Below, piece by piece: positions 41,944 through 49,075 of a DNA stretch of 64,000 nucleotides. The stretch's first letter is position 1. Each line of letters starts with the position of its first letter. Under the pieces are notes generated by a model. It did no database searches. It saw nothing but the letters and a program-made list of their open reading frames with translations, and had not been told where the DNA came from. A program made the translations under genes and the position numbers. The stretch comes from a virus. The stretch spans positions 113,536-177,535 of IMG/VR virus record IMGVR_UViG_3300047369_000650, one strand, 5' to 3'.

Positions 41944-42629
41944 AAGTTAGATTATTGGCATATAGCCAACCGATGAAACATGTGCACTCTGGAGAGCCAG
42001 GGATTATGGGTTTAGATAATATTCAAGATCTGATTGCATATTGCGCTAGAGTGTCAAATCCCGGCAACCAAGCCAATACTAAAACAACACCAAAGCTTTT
42101 ATCATATTTAATTAAACATAAGCATTGGTCTCCATTTGAAATGGCTTCAGCCACAATGGAGATTGAGACTACAAGAGACATTGCTCGTCAGTTTCTTCGG
42201 CATAGATCATTTTCTTTCCAAGAATTTTCACAGAGATATGCAGATCCAAATGATATGGGAGAAGCATTTGTTATTCGTGAAGCCAGACTTCAAGACGAAA
42301 AGAATCGGCAAAATAGTATAAAGAATGATGATACTGCTCTTGAAGCTTGGTGGCATGCACAACAGCAGTTTATGATTGATCATACTAAAAGAATTTACAA
42401 AGAAGCAAGAGAAAGGGGTATTGCAAAAGAACAAGCAAGAGCCATTTTACCAGAAGGTAATACGGTTTCTCGTTTATATGCGAATGGTACTATTAGATCA
42501 TGGATTCATTATATTGAGCTACGTTCAGCAAACGGAACTCAACAAGAACATATGGATCTAGCAATAGAAACTGCAAAAGCAATTGCTCAGATTTATCCTT
42601 CAGTAGAAAATTTTATTCAAGAGGAGTAG
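41940..42629 (+). CDS. thyX: Flavin-dependent thymidylate synthase ThyX
   Basis: 229 residues from TTG 41940 (TTGA overlap). The ThyX signature RHRx7S is at residues 87-97 (RHRSFSFQEFS), preceded by KHKHWSPFEMA and followed by RAILPEGNTVSRLYANG. It methylates dUMP to dTMP using FAD and methylenetetrahydrofolate. ThyX rather than ThyA is usual in marine phages. Confidence 0.94.
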   Translation: MKVRLLAYSQPMKHVHSGEPGIMGLDNIQDLIAYCARVSNPGNQANTKTTPKLLSYLIKHKHWSPFEMASATMEIETTRDIARQFLRHRSFSFQEFSQRYADPNDMGEAFVIREARLQDEKNRQNSIKNDDTALEAWWHAQQQFMIDHTKRIYKEARERGIAKEQARAILPEGNTVSRLYANGTIRSWIHYIELRSANGTQQEHMDLAIETAKAIAQIYPSVENFIQEE

Positions 42630-42633
42630 ACCA

Positions 42634-42852
42634 ATGGGAAGAAAACTTTCAACTTATTATTCGGATCACGGAAAGGGTTACTGTGAAATCCATTTTGATT
42701 TTAAAGAAGAATATGGTTATATAAAATACTTTGATAATAATGAAAAGTTATTTTTTACTGAAGATTATAGAAATAAATCAATGCAATATATAGAAGATGC
42801 CGCCGAAAATTGGGCTCTCGGTATTAAACTTCTTGAATCAGAATATCATTGA
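42634..42852 (+). CDS. Small hypothetical protein
   Basis: 72 residues, beta-rich (YCEIHFDFKEEYGYIKYFDNNEKLFF) and then helical (YIEDAAENWALGIKLL). A recurrent phage small-protein pattern. Function unknown. Confidence 0.6.
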   Translation: MGRKLSTYYSDHGKGYCEIHFDFKEEYGYIKYFDNNEKLFFTEDYRNKSMQYIEDAAENWALGIKLLESEYH

Positions 42853-42857
42853 CACTT

Positions 42858-43025
42858 ATGGCATTTCAATCTAGTAAAGAAATTATTTGGCATATAACTT
42901 GTTCTAGCTGCAAATTTTACTTTACTCTTCCTACTATGGAAGAAAAATATATGATTGATAGAGGTCAGTTACACTGTCCTGGATGTGGAAAAAAGCAAGG
43001 CGTAAAGATAATAAAAAGCGATTAA
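42858..43025 (+). CDS. Small zinc-ribbon protein
   Basis: 55 residues with CSSC (residues 15-18) and CPGC (40-43) knuckles, a classical zinc ribbon. It follows the previous gene by five bases and precedes the phosphoribosyltransferase by one. Probable nucleic acid or protein adaptor. Confidence 0.6.
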   Translation: MAFQSSKEIIWHITCSSCKFYFTLPTMEEKYMIDRGQLHCPGCGKKQGVKIIKSD

Positions 43026-43026
43026 T

Positions 43027-43698
43027 ATGCATAACACACATGGTTTTGAAGAAGAAGAAAATGAACACGATGTCGTAGACAAAGTGTATAGTGATATAAA
43101 ACCAAGAAAGCAACCCAGTAAATGGGTTGCTAATCTTAAAAATATGTCTGGTGAAAAATATAAAATATCTGGTATGTTAGATAGTATAGAATATCAAGCT
43201 GCTGAATATATAGAATATCTTGAAAGTTTAGTGAATAAATATCATCTAGCAAATGATGCTTTTACAGGAGGTTTACCAGTGGCATATAGAACTAGCGCAA
43301 ACTTATTTGAATCCGGAGAATTTATAAGTCATGCGGGTTTAAAACTTAATTGGAAGCTTGAGTGCGATGCCATTAAACCTGAAGAGTGGCACGTACTTGC
43401 TAAGATGATAAAAGAATATGAACACCAGCCTTGGCAAAAAGCAGTAGGTATTCCAACTGGTGGTTGGGCCTTAGGTAATGCACTTGACAAATATTCTACT
43501 GGAAATCCTAATGATCCAATTCTTATTGCAGATGATGTATATACAACAGGAACAAGCTTTAAAGAATTTGTACAAGCTTCATATTCAGATGTTGCAACTA
43601 TACAATGGTGTGTATTTGCAAGACAGCCCACAATAGGCAAAGTAAAGGCTCTATTTACTATGCCAGATAAAGGTAGACACGGATCTATTTGGGAATAG
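43027..43698 (+). CDS. Phosphoribosyltransferase-domain protein
   Basis: 223 residues. DPILIADDVYTTGTSFKEF near residue 155-173 is a PRPP-binding loop (D-D-x-x-x-T-G-T-S), and VGIPTGGWALGNAL a pyrophosphate-binding loop. The N-terminal ~70 residues are a helical extension. Such proteins salvage nucleobases; related phage versions are annotated orotate phosphoribosyltransferase-like. Substrate unknown. Confidence 0.75.
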   Translation: MHNTHGFEEEENEHDVVDKVYSDIKPRKQPSKWVANLKNMSGEKYKISGMLDSIEYQAAEYIEYLESLVNKYHLANDAFTGGLPVAYRTSANLFESGEFISHAGLKLNWKLECDAIKPEEWHVLAKMIKEYEHQPWQKAVGIPTGGWALGNALDKYSTGNPNDPILIADDVYTTGTSFKEFVQASYSDVATIQWCVFARQPTIGKVKALFTMPDKGRHGSIWE

Positions 43699-43708
43699 GA
43701 GATATATT

Positions 43709-44266
43709 ATGAAATATTATAGATTAGAACCATCAGTTAAAAAATCTGTTATTGAATGGCATTCATTTAAGAGAAAAGATGCCGACGGTAATACAATTTT
43801 TCTCCGTAAAGAATTAGGCTGGAGATACGGAGCATGGTTAATTAGTGTACCAGAGACAGATGAAGAAATTAAAGAATATCTTTCTGATAAAGGAGATTAT
43901 GAATCATTTCAGGAATATCTTGTAGACTATTATGGCGAAGATGATATGATTACAGAAGAAACCAAATTAGAAGATTATCTGCTTCCTAAAATAGATGAAG
44001 ACTTTGTTGACATTAGTGAAGATTATGAAGATGCAGAAATGTTAGAAACCTGGGATGGATGTTGGGAAGACTGGTCACTTATTGGAACCGAACTTGATGA
44101 AATATCAGAAGAACAGCAAGAACAATGGATAGAAGATGCTACAGCAGCGTATGATGAAGATTATGAAGATGGAGTAGAAGGATTAGGTTGGGAATTTATA
44201 GACTGCTTCTATGAAATGCATTGTCATCCAGAAATTACACCATGTGATAAAAATGGCAATACTTAA
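43709..44266 (+). CDS. Very acidic hypothetical protein
   Basis: 185 residues with Asp and Glu in about one third of positions and repeated WED/DED motifs. Such proteins can mimic DNA and inhibit nucleases or restriction systems, but no family is recognised and this is speculative. Overlaps the methyltransferase-like gene by 14 bases. Confidence 0.6.
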   Translation: MKYYRLEPSVKKSVIEWHSFKRKDADGNTIFLRKELGWRYGAWLISVPETDEEIKEYLSDKGDYESFQEYLVDYYGEDDMITEETKLEDYLLPKIDEDFVDISEDYEDAEMLETWDGCWEDWSLIGTELDEISEEQQEQWIEDATAAYDEDYEDGVEGLGWEFIDCFYEMHCHPEITPCDKNGNT

Positions 44267-44759
44267 TGTTTTAAAGACTATAGGTCGTAATGAAGAAAGT
44301 GACGAATGTTATACTCCAATTAATCAAGTTAAACCTTTATTACAATATCTTGATAATAGTAAAACATATTATGAGCCAACATCTGGAATATCATCTAATA
44401 TAGTAAAAGCTTTTACCGAAAATGGATATGATATGAAGTCCAGTAACGGTAAAGACTTTTTTGAGTGTACTGCAGATGATGTATATGATGGTATAGTAAC
44501 TAACCCACCGTATAGTAAAAAAGATAAATTTATAAAACACTGCTATAATCTTAAAAAACCATTTGCTTTACTACTTCCCGTATCATCATTTCAAGGTGTA
44601 AGAAGGGGTAAACAGTTCATAGAGCACGGTATGTCCGCAATAGTTTATAATCACAGAGTTGATTTTACTGGTGGTGATAATCCGCATTTTGGCGTTGCAT
44701 GGTTTGTGCATGGTTTTTTACCACCCAATCAAATATTTTGGGTCGATAATAAATTTTAA
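44253..44759 (+). CDS. DNA N6-adenine methyltransferase-like protein
   Basis: 168 residues from ATG 44253. YYEPTSGISSNIVKAF resembles the SAM-binding motif I, and TNPPYSKKDKFIKH is a catalytic [D/N]PPY motif of amino-methyltransferases. FALLLPVSSF follows as expected. It is short for a full enzyme and lacks an obvious target-recognition domain, so it may be a solitary modifier of phage DNA. Confidence 0.7.
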   Translation: MAILNVLKTIGRNEESDECYTPINQVKPLLQYLDNSKTYYEPTSGISSNIVKAFTENGYDMKSSNGKDFFECTADDVYDGIVTNPPYSKKDKFIKHCYNLKKPFALLLPVSSFQGVRRGKQFIEHGMSAIVYNHRVDFTGGDNPHFGVAWFVHGFLPPNQIFWVDNKF

Positions 44760-44760
44760 A

Positions 44761-44840
44761 AAAATGCATTTTAGGGGTTTACATTCTATCTGAAATATAC
44801 TATATTAGTAGTATAAAGAGAATCGGATAGGAGATATATT
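44761..44840 (+). promoter_or_regulatory. Early promoter of the TTTTAGGGGTTTACA family with perfect palindrome
   Basis: AAAATGCATTTT (44761-44772), AGGGG, -35 TTTACA (44778-44783), 17 bp, -10 TATATT (44801-44806), leader AAAGAGAATCGGA. Confidence 0.85.
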
Positions 44841-45224
44841 ATGGGTACTGCATCAATGATCGGAATTTACAATGACGACGGTTCAGTTACTGCGACATAC
44901 TGCCACTATGATGGCTACCTTTCTTATAATGGCCAGCTTTTAGTTAAGTCATACAACACTCCTGAAGCTGCAAAAGCAGTTGCAAATGCTGGCTATATTT
45001 CAGGCTTAACATCTGACCTTGATCACGATTTAAGAGCAGCGGTTCATAACGACGAACCAAAAGTTTATAACTCAGTAAAAACTTTTCTGGAGTGTGGCGA
45101 TAAGCACGCAGGAGCTGATTATCTTTACTTGTTTGATGGAGAAGCGTGGTTTTATACCGACACATATACTCCTCGCAACAAGCGGAGCTTTGAAGAAGTT
45201 GAAATGAATTTGGAAACTGTATAA
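44841..45224 (+). CDS. Conserved phage hypothetical protein
   Basis: 127 residues beginning MGTASMIGIYNDDGSVTATYCHYDGYLSYNG, a form found in many T4-like phages. It is controlled by a shared-element early promoter. The stop overlaps the hydrolase start. Function unknown. Confidence 0.7.
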   Translation: MGTASMIGIYNDDGSVTATYCHYDGYLSYNGQLLVKSYNTPEAAKAVANAGYISGLTSDLDHDLRAAVHNDEPKVYNSVKTFLECGDKHAGADYLYLFDGEAWFYTDTYTPRNKRSFEEVEMNLETV

Positions 45225-45781
45225 TGAAACTTCGTAATTTTATATCAGGTGTTCTTAATGGTATTACTGCAACGGCTCTTATTGCCGTTGCGGCTACTCA
45301 ACTATATGCTACCGAAAATAGCTGGAGTCGTAAAGAAATTGTTAGAATTACGCATAATGATGTTTATTGTCTTCAACAAAATATTTTCTTTGAAGCAAGA
45401 AACCAAACCGTTGAGGGCCAAGTTGCAGTAGCTTGGGTTACACTTAATCGTCTTGATAATGATATCTACCCTGATACAATTTGTGGTGTTGTAAAGCAAG
45501 CTAAACGTGATTCTTCTGGTAAAGTTATTCGTAATATGTGCCATTTTAGCTGGTACTGTGATGGAAAGTCTGATCGTATACCTACTAATAAAATATCACA
45601 AGCAGCCTGGAAACAAGCTGGTATTGTTGCTCAAGTTGTATTAATGGATAGAATGGCTGGATATATATTTAAAGACCCTACATATGGTTCTATAATGTAT
45701 CACTCAATTAAAGTATCTCCTTATTGGAGAACTGCATATGATCTTGTAACTAAGGTTGATGACCATATTTTTTATAAATGA
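45224..45781 (+). CDS. SleB-type cell wall hydrolase (secreted)
   Basis: 185 residues. A hydrophobic N-terminal signal (ISGVLNGITATALIAVAATQLYA) precedes a Hydrolase_2/SleB domain: CLQQNIFFEARNQTVEGQVAVAWVTLNR, YPDTICGVVKQA, CHFSWYCDG and VSPYW. The Glu in FFEAR is the likely catalytic acid. SleB-type enzymes cleave peptidoglycan. The signal suggests Sec export, so it could act as a signal-arrest-release type endolysin. It is under an early-type promoter unless a late one is outside view. Confidence 0.82.
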   Translation: MKLRNFISGVLNGITATALIAVAATQLYATENSWSRKEIVRITHNDVYCLQQNIFFEARNQTVEGQVAVAWVTLNRLDNDIYPDTICGVVKQAKRDSSGKVIRNMCHFSWYCDGKSDRIPTNKISQAAWKQAGIVAQVVLMDRMAGYIFKDPTYGSIMYHSIKVSPYWRTAYDLVTKVDDHIFYK

Positions 45782-45788
45782 GGAAAGA

Positions 45789-46073
45789 ATGAAAAATAAA
45801 ATTGACTATCGTTTTGACGAAGAAAAATATATTACGGAATTTAAAGAGTATGTAGATGCTACCTATAATCAGCACTATTCTCAAAATAAATTCCAATCAA
45901 CTGAAGTAATTATGGATCGTGGTCATGGTACTGGTTTCTGTATGGGGAATGTAGATAAATATTCCAATAGATATGGTAAGAAAGGTACTGCAGCAGATGC
46001 TCGTAAGGACCTTATGAAAGTATTACACTATGCTCTATTACAACTATATGTGCATGACAATGAACTTGGATAA
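45789..46073 (+). CDS. DUF3310 (SaV-like) protein
   Basis: 94 residues from ATG 45789. GTGFCMGNVDKYSNRYGKKG...DARKDLMKVLHYAL fits DUF3310 (x-GF-x-x-GN-x-x-KY-x-x-R-x-GKK), a domain of phage nucleotide-metabolism proteins. Overlaps the next gene. Confidence 0.75.
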   Translation: MKNKIDYRFDEEKYITEFKEYVDATYNQHYSQNKFQSTEVIMDRGHGTGFCMGNVDKYSNRYGKKGTAADARKDLMKVLHYALLQLYVHDNELG

Positions 46074-46389
46074 TTACGCAGCTCAGATCTTTGATGATAA
46101 TAAAAACATGATGGTACCTTGGTATCTCATGGCATCATATGCTTACTATAAAGAAGATGATCCTATATTAAGTGATGCACTATTTGATGATATGGGTAAA
46201 AAACTCCTAGAAAACTGGGATAACATTACGCATTTGCATAAAGAATATATCACCAAAGATGAGCTAGTTGCTGGTAGCTTTTTAGGTAAATATCCTAGTA
46301 GAATACCCGACTCTTTAAGAGAATTAAGAAAAGTTGATCCTAATACTAAAATTGAAAAAAAAGAAGTGACATTGGAAGATTTTTTCTAA
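46060..46389 (+). CDS. Conserved phage protein resembling NAD-ligase subdomain Ia
   Basis: 109 residues from ATG 46060 (earlier in-frame starts overlap more of DUF3310). YAYYKEDDPILSDALFDDMGKKL resembles the N-terminal Ia domain of NAD-dependent DNA ligase (Y...D.PxISDAxYD), followed by KEYITKDELVAGSFLGKYPSR. The catalytic domain is absent, so it is not a ligase on its own. Similar stand-alone proteins occur in marine T4-like phages. Confidence 0.6.
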   Translation: MNLDNYAAQIFDDNKNMMVPWYLMASYAYYKEDDPILSDALFDDMGKKLLENWDNITHLHKEYITKDELVAGSFLGKYPSRIPDSLRELRKVDPNTKIEKKEVTLEDFF

Positions 46390-46390
46390 T

Positions 46391-46567
46391 ATGAAACAAG
46401 AAATTTTTAAACATAATAGTACAAATTTTCTTCGTAATAAAAGAAGAAATGAACTTATTAGAAAGAAACGGAAAGAAGAATATCAGAGAAAATCTGGAAC
46501 ATTCTTACTTAAAACTGAAGAAACATCTTTACAGTTTAATATTGATTCTGACCATATTAAACTGTAA
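46391..46567 (+). CDS. Small basic hypothetical protein
   Basis: 58 residues, with a strongly basic centre (RNKRRNELIRKKRKEEYQRK). One base after the previous stop. Function unknown; ends 74 bases before the tmRNA acceptor piece. Confidence 0.55.
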   Translation: MKQEIFKHNSTNFLRNKRRNELIRKKRKEEYQRKSGTFLLKTEETSLQFNIDSDHIKL

Positions 46568-46603
46568 CATATTTACTACATTGTATTAATGATTAATAAA
46601 TGG

Positions 46604-46632
46604 TTTACTTATTACTCATTATATGATACTAT
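46604..46632 (+). promoter_or_regulatory. Promoter for the tmRNA
   Basis: TTTACT (46604-46609), 17 bp, TACTAT (46627-46632), with a second possible -10 TATAAT at 46632-46637. It follows the window's early promoter pattern and ends just before the acceptor piece. Confidence 0.6.
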
Positions 46633-46640
46633 ATAATCTG

Positions 46641-47055
46641 TAAACGTTGAAGCGACGTAGACACATACTGGACTTGGGGGCAGTACCCAACGCTTCCACC
46701 ATAAGCGCATTGAGGAATTTATGAAGTATAAAATGGTTGTTAAAACGGGTGATAAAATCTTTGTTAAGGCAAGAAGTAAAAATAAAGAACACTTGGAAAA
46801 TAGAGCAATTGCTTTAACTAAAAAGAAACCATATATGACTGTATATGTAGTATCAGAAGATACAAGAATATAGTGTGCTTATGCTGGGAGCGAACTAGGA
46901 TCGACAGGTGTGAAAGTGAAGTGGAGTTTATCGTGGTGACCTACGTTATTCGGTCAAAAACTACAAATGCAAACGATAATTTTGCACCATCTGGTTACGC
47001 ACTAGCTGCCTAACACAGGGGGTTGGCCACTTACCTAGCAACAGAAAATGTGGCA
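46641..47055 (+). ncRNA. ssrA: Permuted two-piece tmRNA (alphaproteobacterial type)
   Basis: The CCA-bearing acceptor piece comes first (about 46641-46701) and the coding piece second (about 46886-47055). T arm: TTGGG (46674-46678), 7-base loop, CCCAA (46686-46690). Acceptor strand CGCTTCC (46691-46697) followed by ACCA pairs with GGGAGCG (46886-46892) as a 7-bp stem with one G-U. Helix 2: CACATACTG (46662-46670) pairs with CAGGTGTG (46905-46912) with one bulged A. GGATCGACAGG is the conserved D-like segment. The reading frame GCA 46969 to TAA 47011-47013 encodes the tag ANDNFAPSGYALAA. tmRNA rescues stalled ribosomes and tags products for proteolysis. The outer limits of both pieces are estimates. 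Confidence 0.93.
46721..46873 (+). CDS. Small protein gene inside the tmRNA intervening segment
   Basis: 50 residues from ATG 46721, with GAGG seven bases upstream, ending TAG 46871-46873. MKYKMVVKTGDKIFVKARS...YMTVYVVSEDTRI is basic and probably a strand-helix-strand fold. It lies entirely between the acceptor piece (ends 46701) and the coding piece (starts 46886), in RNA that would be removed during tmRNA maturation. Confidence 0.6.
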   Translation: MKYKMVVKTGDKIFVKARSKNKEHLENRAIALTKKKPYMTVYVVSEDTRI

Positions 47056-47090
47056 TATAAATTAATACTAAAAATAGGGAAATAAAAAAA

Positions 47091-47870
47091 ATGAAGAATT
47101 TTCTTCTTACTTCTTGTGCAGTGTTTGCTTTAGCAGGTAGTGCATATGCTGCGGATGTTTCTGGTTCTGTAAAACTAGAAGCAACGCAAAACGCATCTGA
47201 CGATTGGGTCGGAAAAAATACAGTAGCATTAAGTTTCGGCGCCAATGAGCCTGATGTTGGTGCATTTGGATCAGTCGGTCTTGAAATGGTAGATGGTGGA
47301 ACAGTTGCGCTTGATGCATGGTCTCTAGGTACTGCAGTAAACGGTATTTCAGTTTCTCTTGGTGATCAAGGAGATTTGTTTCCAGGTGCCGGTCTTGAAG
47401 TTGTAGGTGATGATACACTTGCAGATCCAGCATCATCTGAAAGTATTATCGTGTCAATCGGTAACGCTTCTTTCATGGCAGCAGTAACAGATTATAAAAC
47501 AGACTTAACAGAGCTAGAGAATGTTCAGCTTGGATATTCTGCTGAAGTAAGTGCTATTGATGTTGGTGTAGCAATTGATTATAATATGGATACTGAAGAA
47601 ATGGCTTATGGTGCCGATGTAGGCGCTGAAATTCAAGGTGCTGGAATTGGTGCAGTAGTAACTTATGCAGCCGAAGAGTTTGCTTATGAGGCATCTGCTT
47701 CTTACTCTGGGGTTACTGCATTTGTTAATGGCGATGACGAAGAAATGGCTCAAAATGTAGGCGGACAAGTTGCTGCTGAATTTGGCGGTCTAAATCTTTT
47801 TGCTGAAACATCATATAATCTTGATAATGAAGAATGGACTCCAGCCGTAGGTGCTAGCTTTAACTTCTAA
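47091..47870 (+). CDS. Outer-membrane porin-like beta barrel
   Basis: 259 residues. Signal peptide 1-20 (ends AYAA), then alternating amphipathic strands rich in Gly, Ala, Asp and Glu, and a final Phe (VGASFNF), the outer membrane insertion signal. Resembles small alphaproteobacterial porins. As a phage gene it could alter outer-membrane permeability, receptor display or superinfection exclusion. TATAAATT at 47055 may be a weak late promoter. A strong terminator follows. Confidence 0.75.
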   Translation: MKNFLLTSCAVFALAGSAYAADVSGSVKLEATQNASDDWVGKNTVALSFGANEPDVGAFGSVGLEMVDGGTVALDAWSLGTAVNGISVSLGDQGDLFPGAGLEVVGDDTLADPASSESIIVSIGNASFMAAVTDYKTDLTELENVQLGYSAEVSAIDVGVAIDYNMDTEEMAYGADVGAEIQGAGIGAVVTYAAEEFAYEASASYSGVTAFVNGDDEEMAQNVGGQVAAEFGGLNLFAETSYNLDNEEWTPAVGASFNF

Positions 47871-47922
47871 GCTAAATACTATTGTCTATGACAACAAAAG
47901 GTTCACTGCTTAATAGGTGCGT

Positions 47923-47948
47923 GGGGGGTCATGGTTAGCCCCCCTTTT
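47923..47948 (+). terminator. Factor-independent terminator after the porin
   Basis: GGGGGG (47923-47928) pairs with CCCCCC (47939-47944) around TCATGGTTAG, followed by TTTT. Confidence 0.75.
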
Positions 47949-47968
47949 CTATTAAGAAAGGATATACT

Positions 47969-48322
47969 ATGAAAAATTTAATTGTAAGCATTTTATTATG
48001 CTTTGCAACACCACTTTTTTCTCAAGAAAGCAGTGCTAAAATTTTAACAATGGGTGTACCTTGCGATAAAACACAAAATGTGTTTAATATATTGGAAGAA
48101 GCAAAAGAAGGATTACTTTTTTCTGGTGGCGGTCTAATAGCCGAAGCAACCACAAGGCAAGTTTATCCAACAGCAACTATGGTTTTTGTAAATCAAGAAA
48201 CCGGAAATTGGTCTGTTATAGCATCCTTTGGTGATGGTACTAGTTGTCTAATTATGCCTGGAAAAAACTTTACACCATATAGTGGTAAACAGCCTTGGGA
48301 TGAAGAGAAAGATGGATTGTAA
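47969..48322 (+). CDS. Secreted protein of unknown function
   Basis: 117 residues. Signal peptide 1-19 (LIVSILLCFATPLFSQ), then a small domain with two Cys (VPCDKT; TSCLIMPGKNF). Conserved in style with secreted proteins of other marine T4-like phages. It begins a run of exported proteins and its stop overlaps the next start. Confidence 0.65.
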   Translation: MKNLIVSILLCFATPLFSQESSAKILTMGVPCDKTQNVFNILEEAKEGLLFSGGGLIAEATTRQVYPTATMVFVNQETGNWSVIASFGDGTSCLIMPGKNFTPYSGKQPWDEEKDGL

Positions 48323-48501
48323 TGTGGACATTAGTTTTTATATATTTGTATAATACAGAACCTTTTGTTGTAAAGTATGATACTTATGAATCTATGTATG
48401 ATTGTTTTGGTCAACGTGAAGTTCTTGCTTTTGAAGTAGGCGGAAAAGATGGGTATTTCCCATCTGGTCAACAAGCTTTATGTATTTACACAGATAAATA
48501 G
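48322..48501 (+). CDS. Small hypothetical protein
   Basis: 59 residues from ATG 48322 (TAATG). MWTLVFIYLYNTEPFVVKYDTY, later CFGQREVL and LCIYTDK; two Cys could form a disulfide. Coupled to the preceding secreted protein. Confidence 0.55.
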   Translation: MWTLVFIYLYNTEPFVVKYDTYESMYDCFGQREVLAFEVGGKDGYFPSGQQALCIYTDK

Positions 48502-48532
48502 AAAAGTATTTAATGATTTGGAGTGTAACATT

Positions 48533-49075
48533 GTGAAACATTATGTAATATTATTTATTTTATTAATAATGGGATCTACTGCTTTTGCAGAACCTATTGT
48601 AACGGAATCTACAAGTAACAGTACAGTTGACTCAAATATAGATTCTACGACAACCGTATATTCTCCACCACCAACTGCAGTATCACCATCTATTAGCGCA
48701 ACTAATTCTGATTTATGTACTGTAGGTGTTGCTGGTGCCGTACAAACGCAGATACTTGGTATTTCAGCTGGTAGTACAGTAAGAGATATGAATTGTGAAA
48801 AATTAAAGAATGCAAAAACTTTATATGATATGGGAATGAAAGTTGCTGCAGTATCTGTAATGTGCCAAGATAAACGTGTCTTTGATGCTATGATGCAAGC
48901 CGGCACACCATGTCCATTTGATGGAATGATAGGTGAATCAGCAAAGGCTGCTTGGCAAGAAAATAAAGATATGCAGCCAGGAAGTAATTTTAAGAAAGAA
49001 ATGGATGATGCAGATAAGAAGACTCTTTGGGGCATTGGTGGTTTGGGTGGTCTCCTGCTCCTCCTCTTACTCTAA
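48533..49075 (+). CDS. Secreted protein with C-terminal hydrophobic anchor
   Basis: 180 residues from GTG 48533 (GGAG nine bases upstream), giving signal peptide HYVILFILLIMGSTAFAE. The central domain has conserved Cys residues (LCTVGVAGAVQTQ; MNCEKL; VMCQDKRVFD; TPCPFDG). The extreme C-terminus (GIGGLGGLLLLLLL) is a membrane anchor. In-frame sequence upstream of GTG 48533 is out of translation context. Overlaps the next gene by 71 bases. Confidence 0.65.
   Translation: MKHYVILFILLIMGSTAFAEPIVTESTSNSTVDSNIDSTTTVYSPPPTAVSPSISATNSDLCTVGVAGAVQTQILGISAGSTVRDMNCEKLKNAKTLYDMGMKVAAVSVMCQDKRVFDAMMQAGTPCPFDGMIGESAKAAWQENKDMQPGSNFKKEMDDADKKTLWGIGGLGGLLLLLLL

Noticed and set aside
46060-46389. DNA ligase
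   Set aside because: Only a region like the short N-terminal Ia domain is present; there is no adenylation or OB domain and no catalytic lysine motif.
46641-46701. Acceptor piece as a stand-alone tRNA
   Set aside because: It has a T arm and CCA but no anticodon arm or D arm; its acceptor strand pairs with the downstream coding piece instead.
46961-47436. Two minus-strand open frames across the tmRNA tag and the porin gene
   Set aside because: They run through the tmRNA coding piece and the porin signal peptide, have unnatural composition (His/Leu/Gln-rich) and no promoter.
48541-49035. 164-codon open frame on the minus strand
   Set aside because: It lies opposite a signal-peptide protein in the same operon as its neighbours, lacks a ribosome site and reads as low-complexity Ser/Ile-rich sequence. 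It is a shadow of the plus-strand gene.
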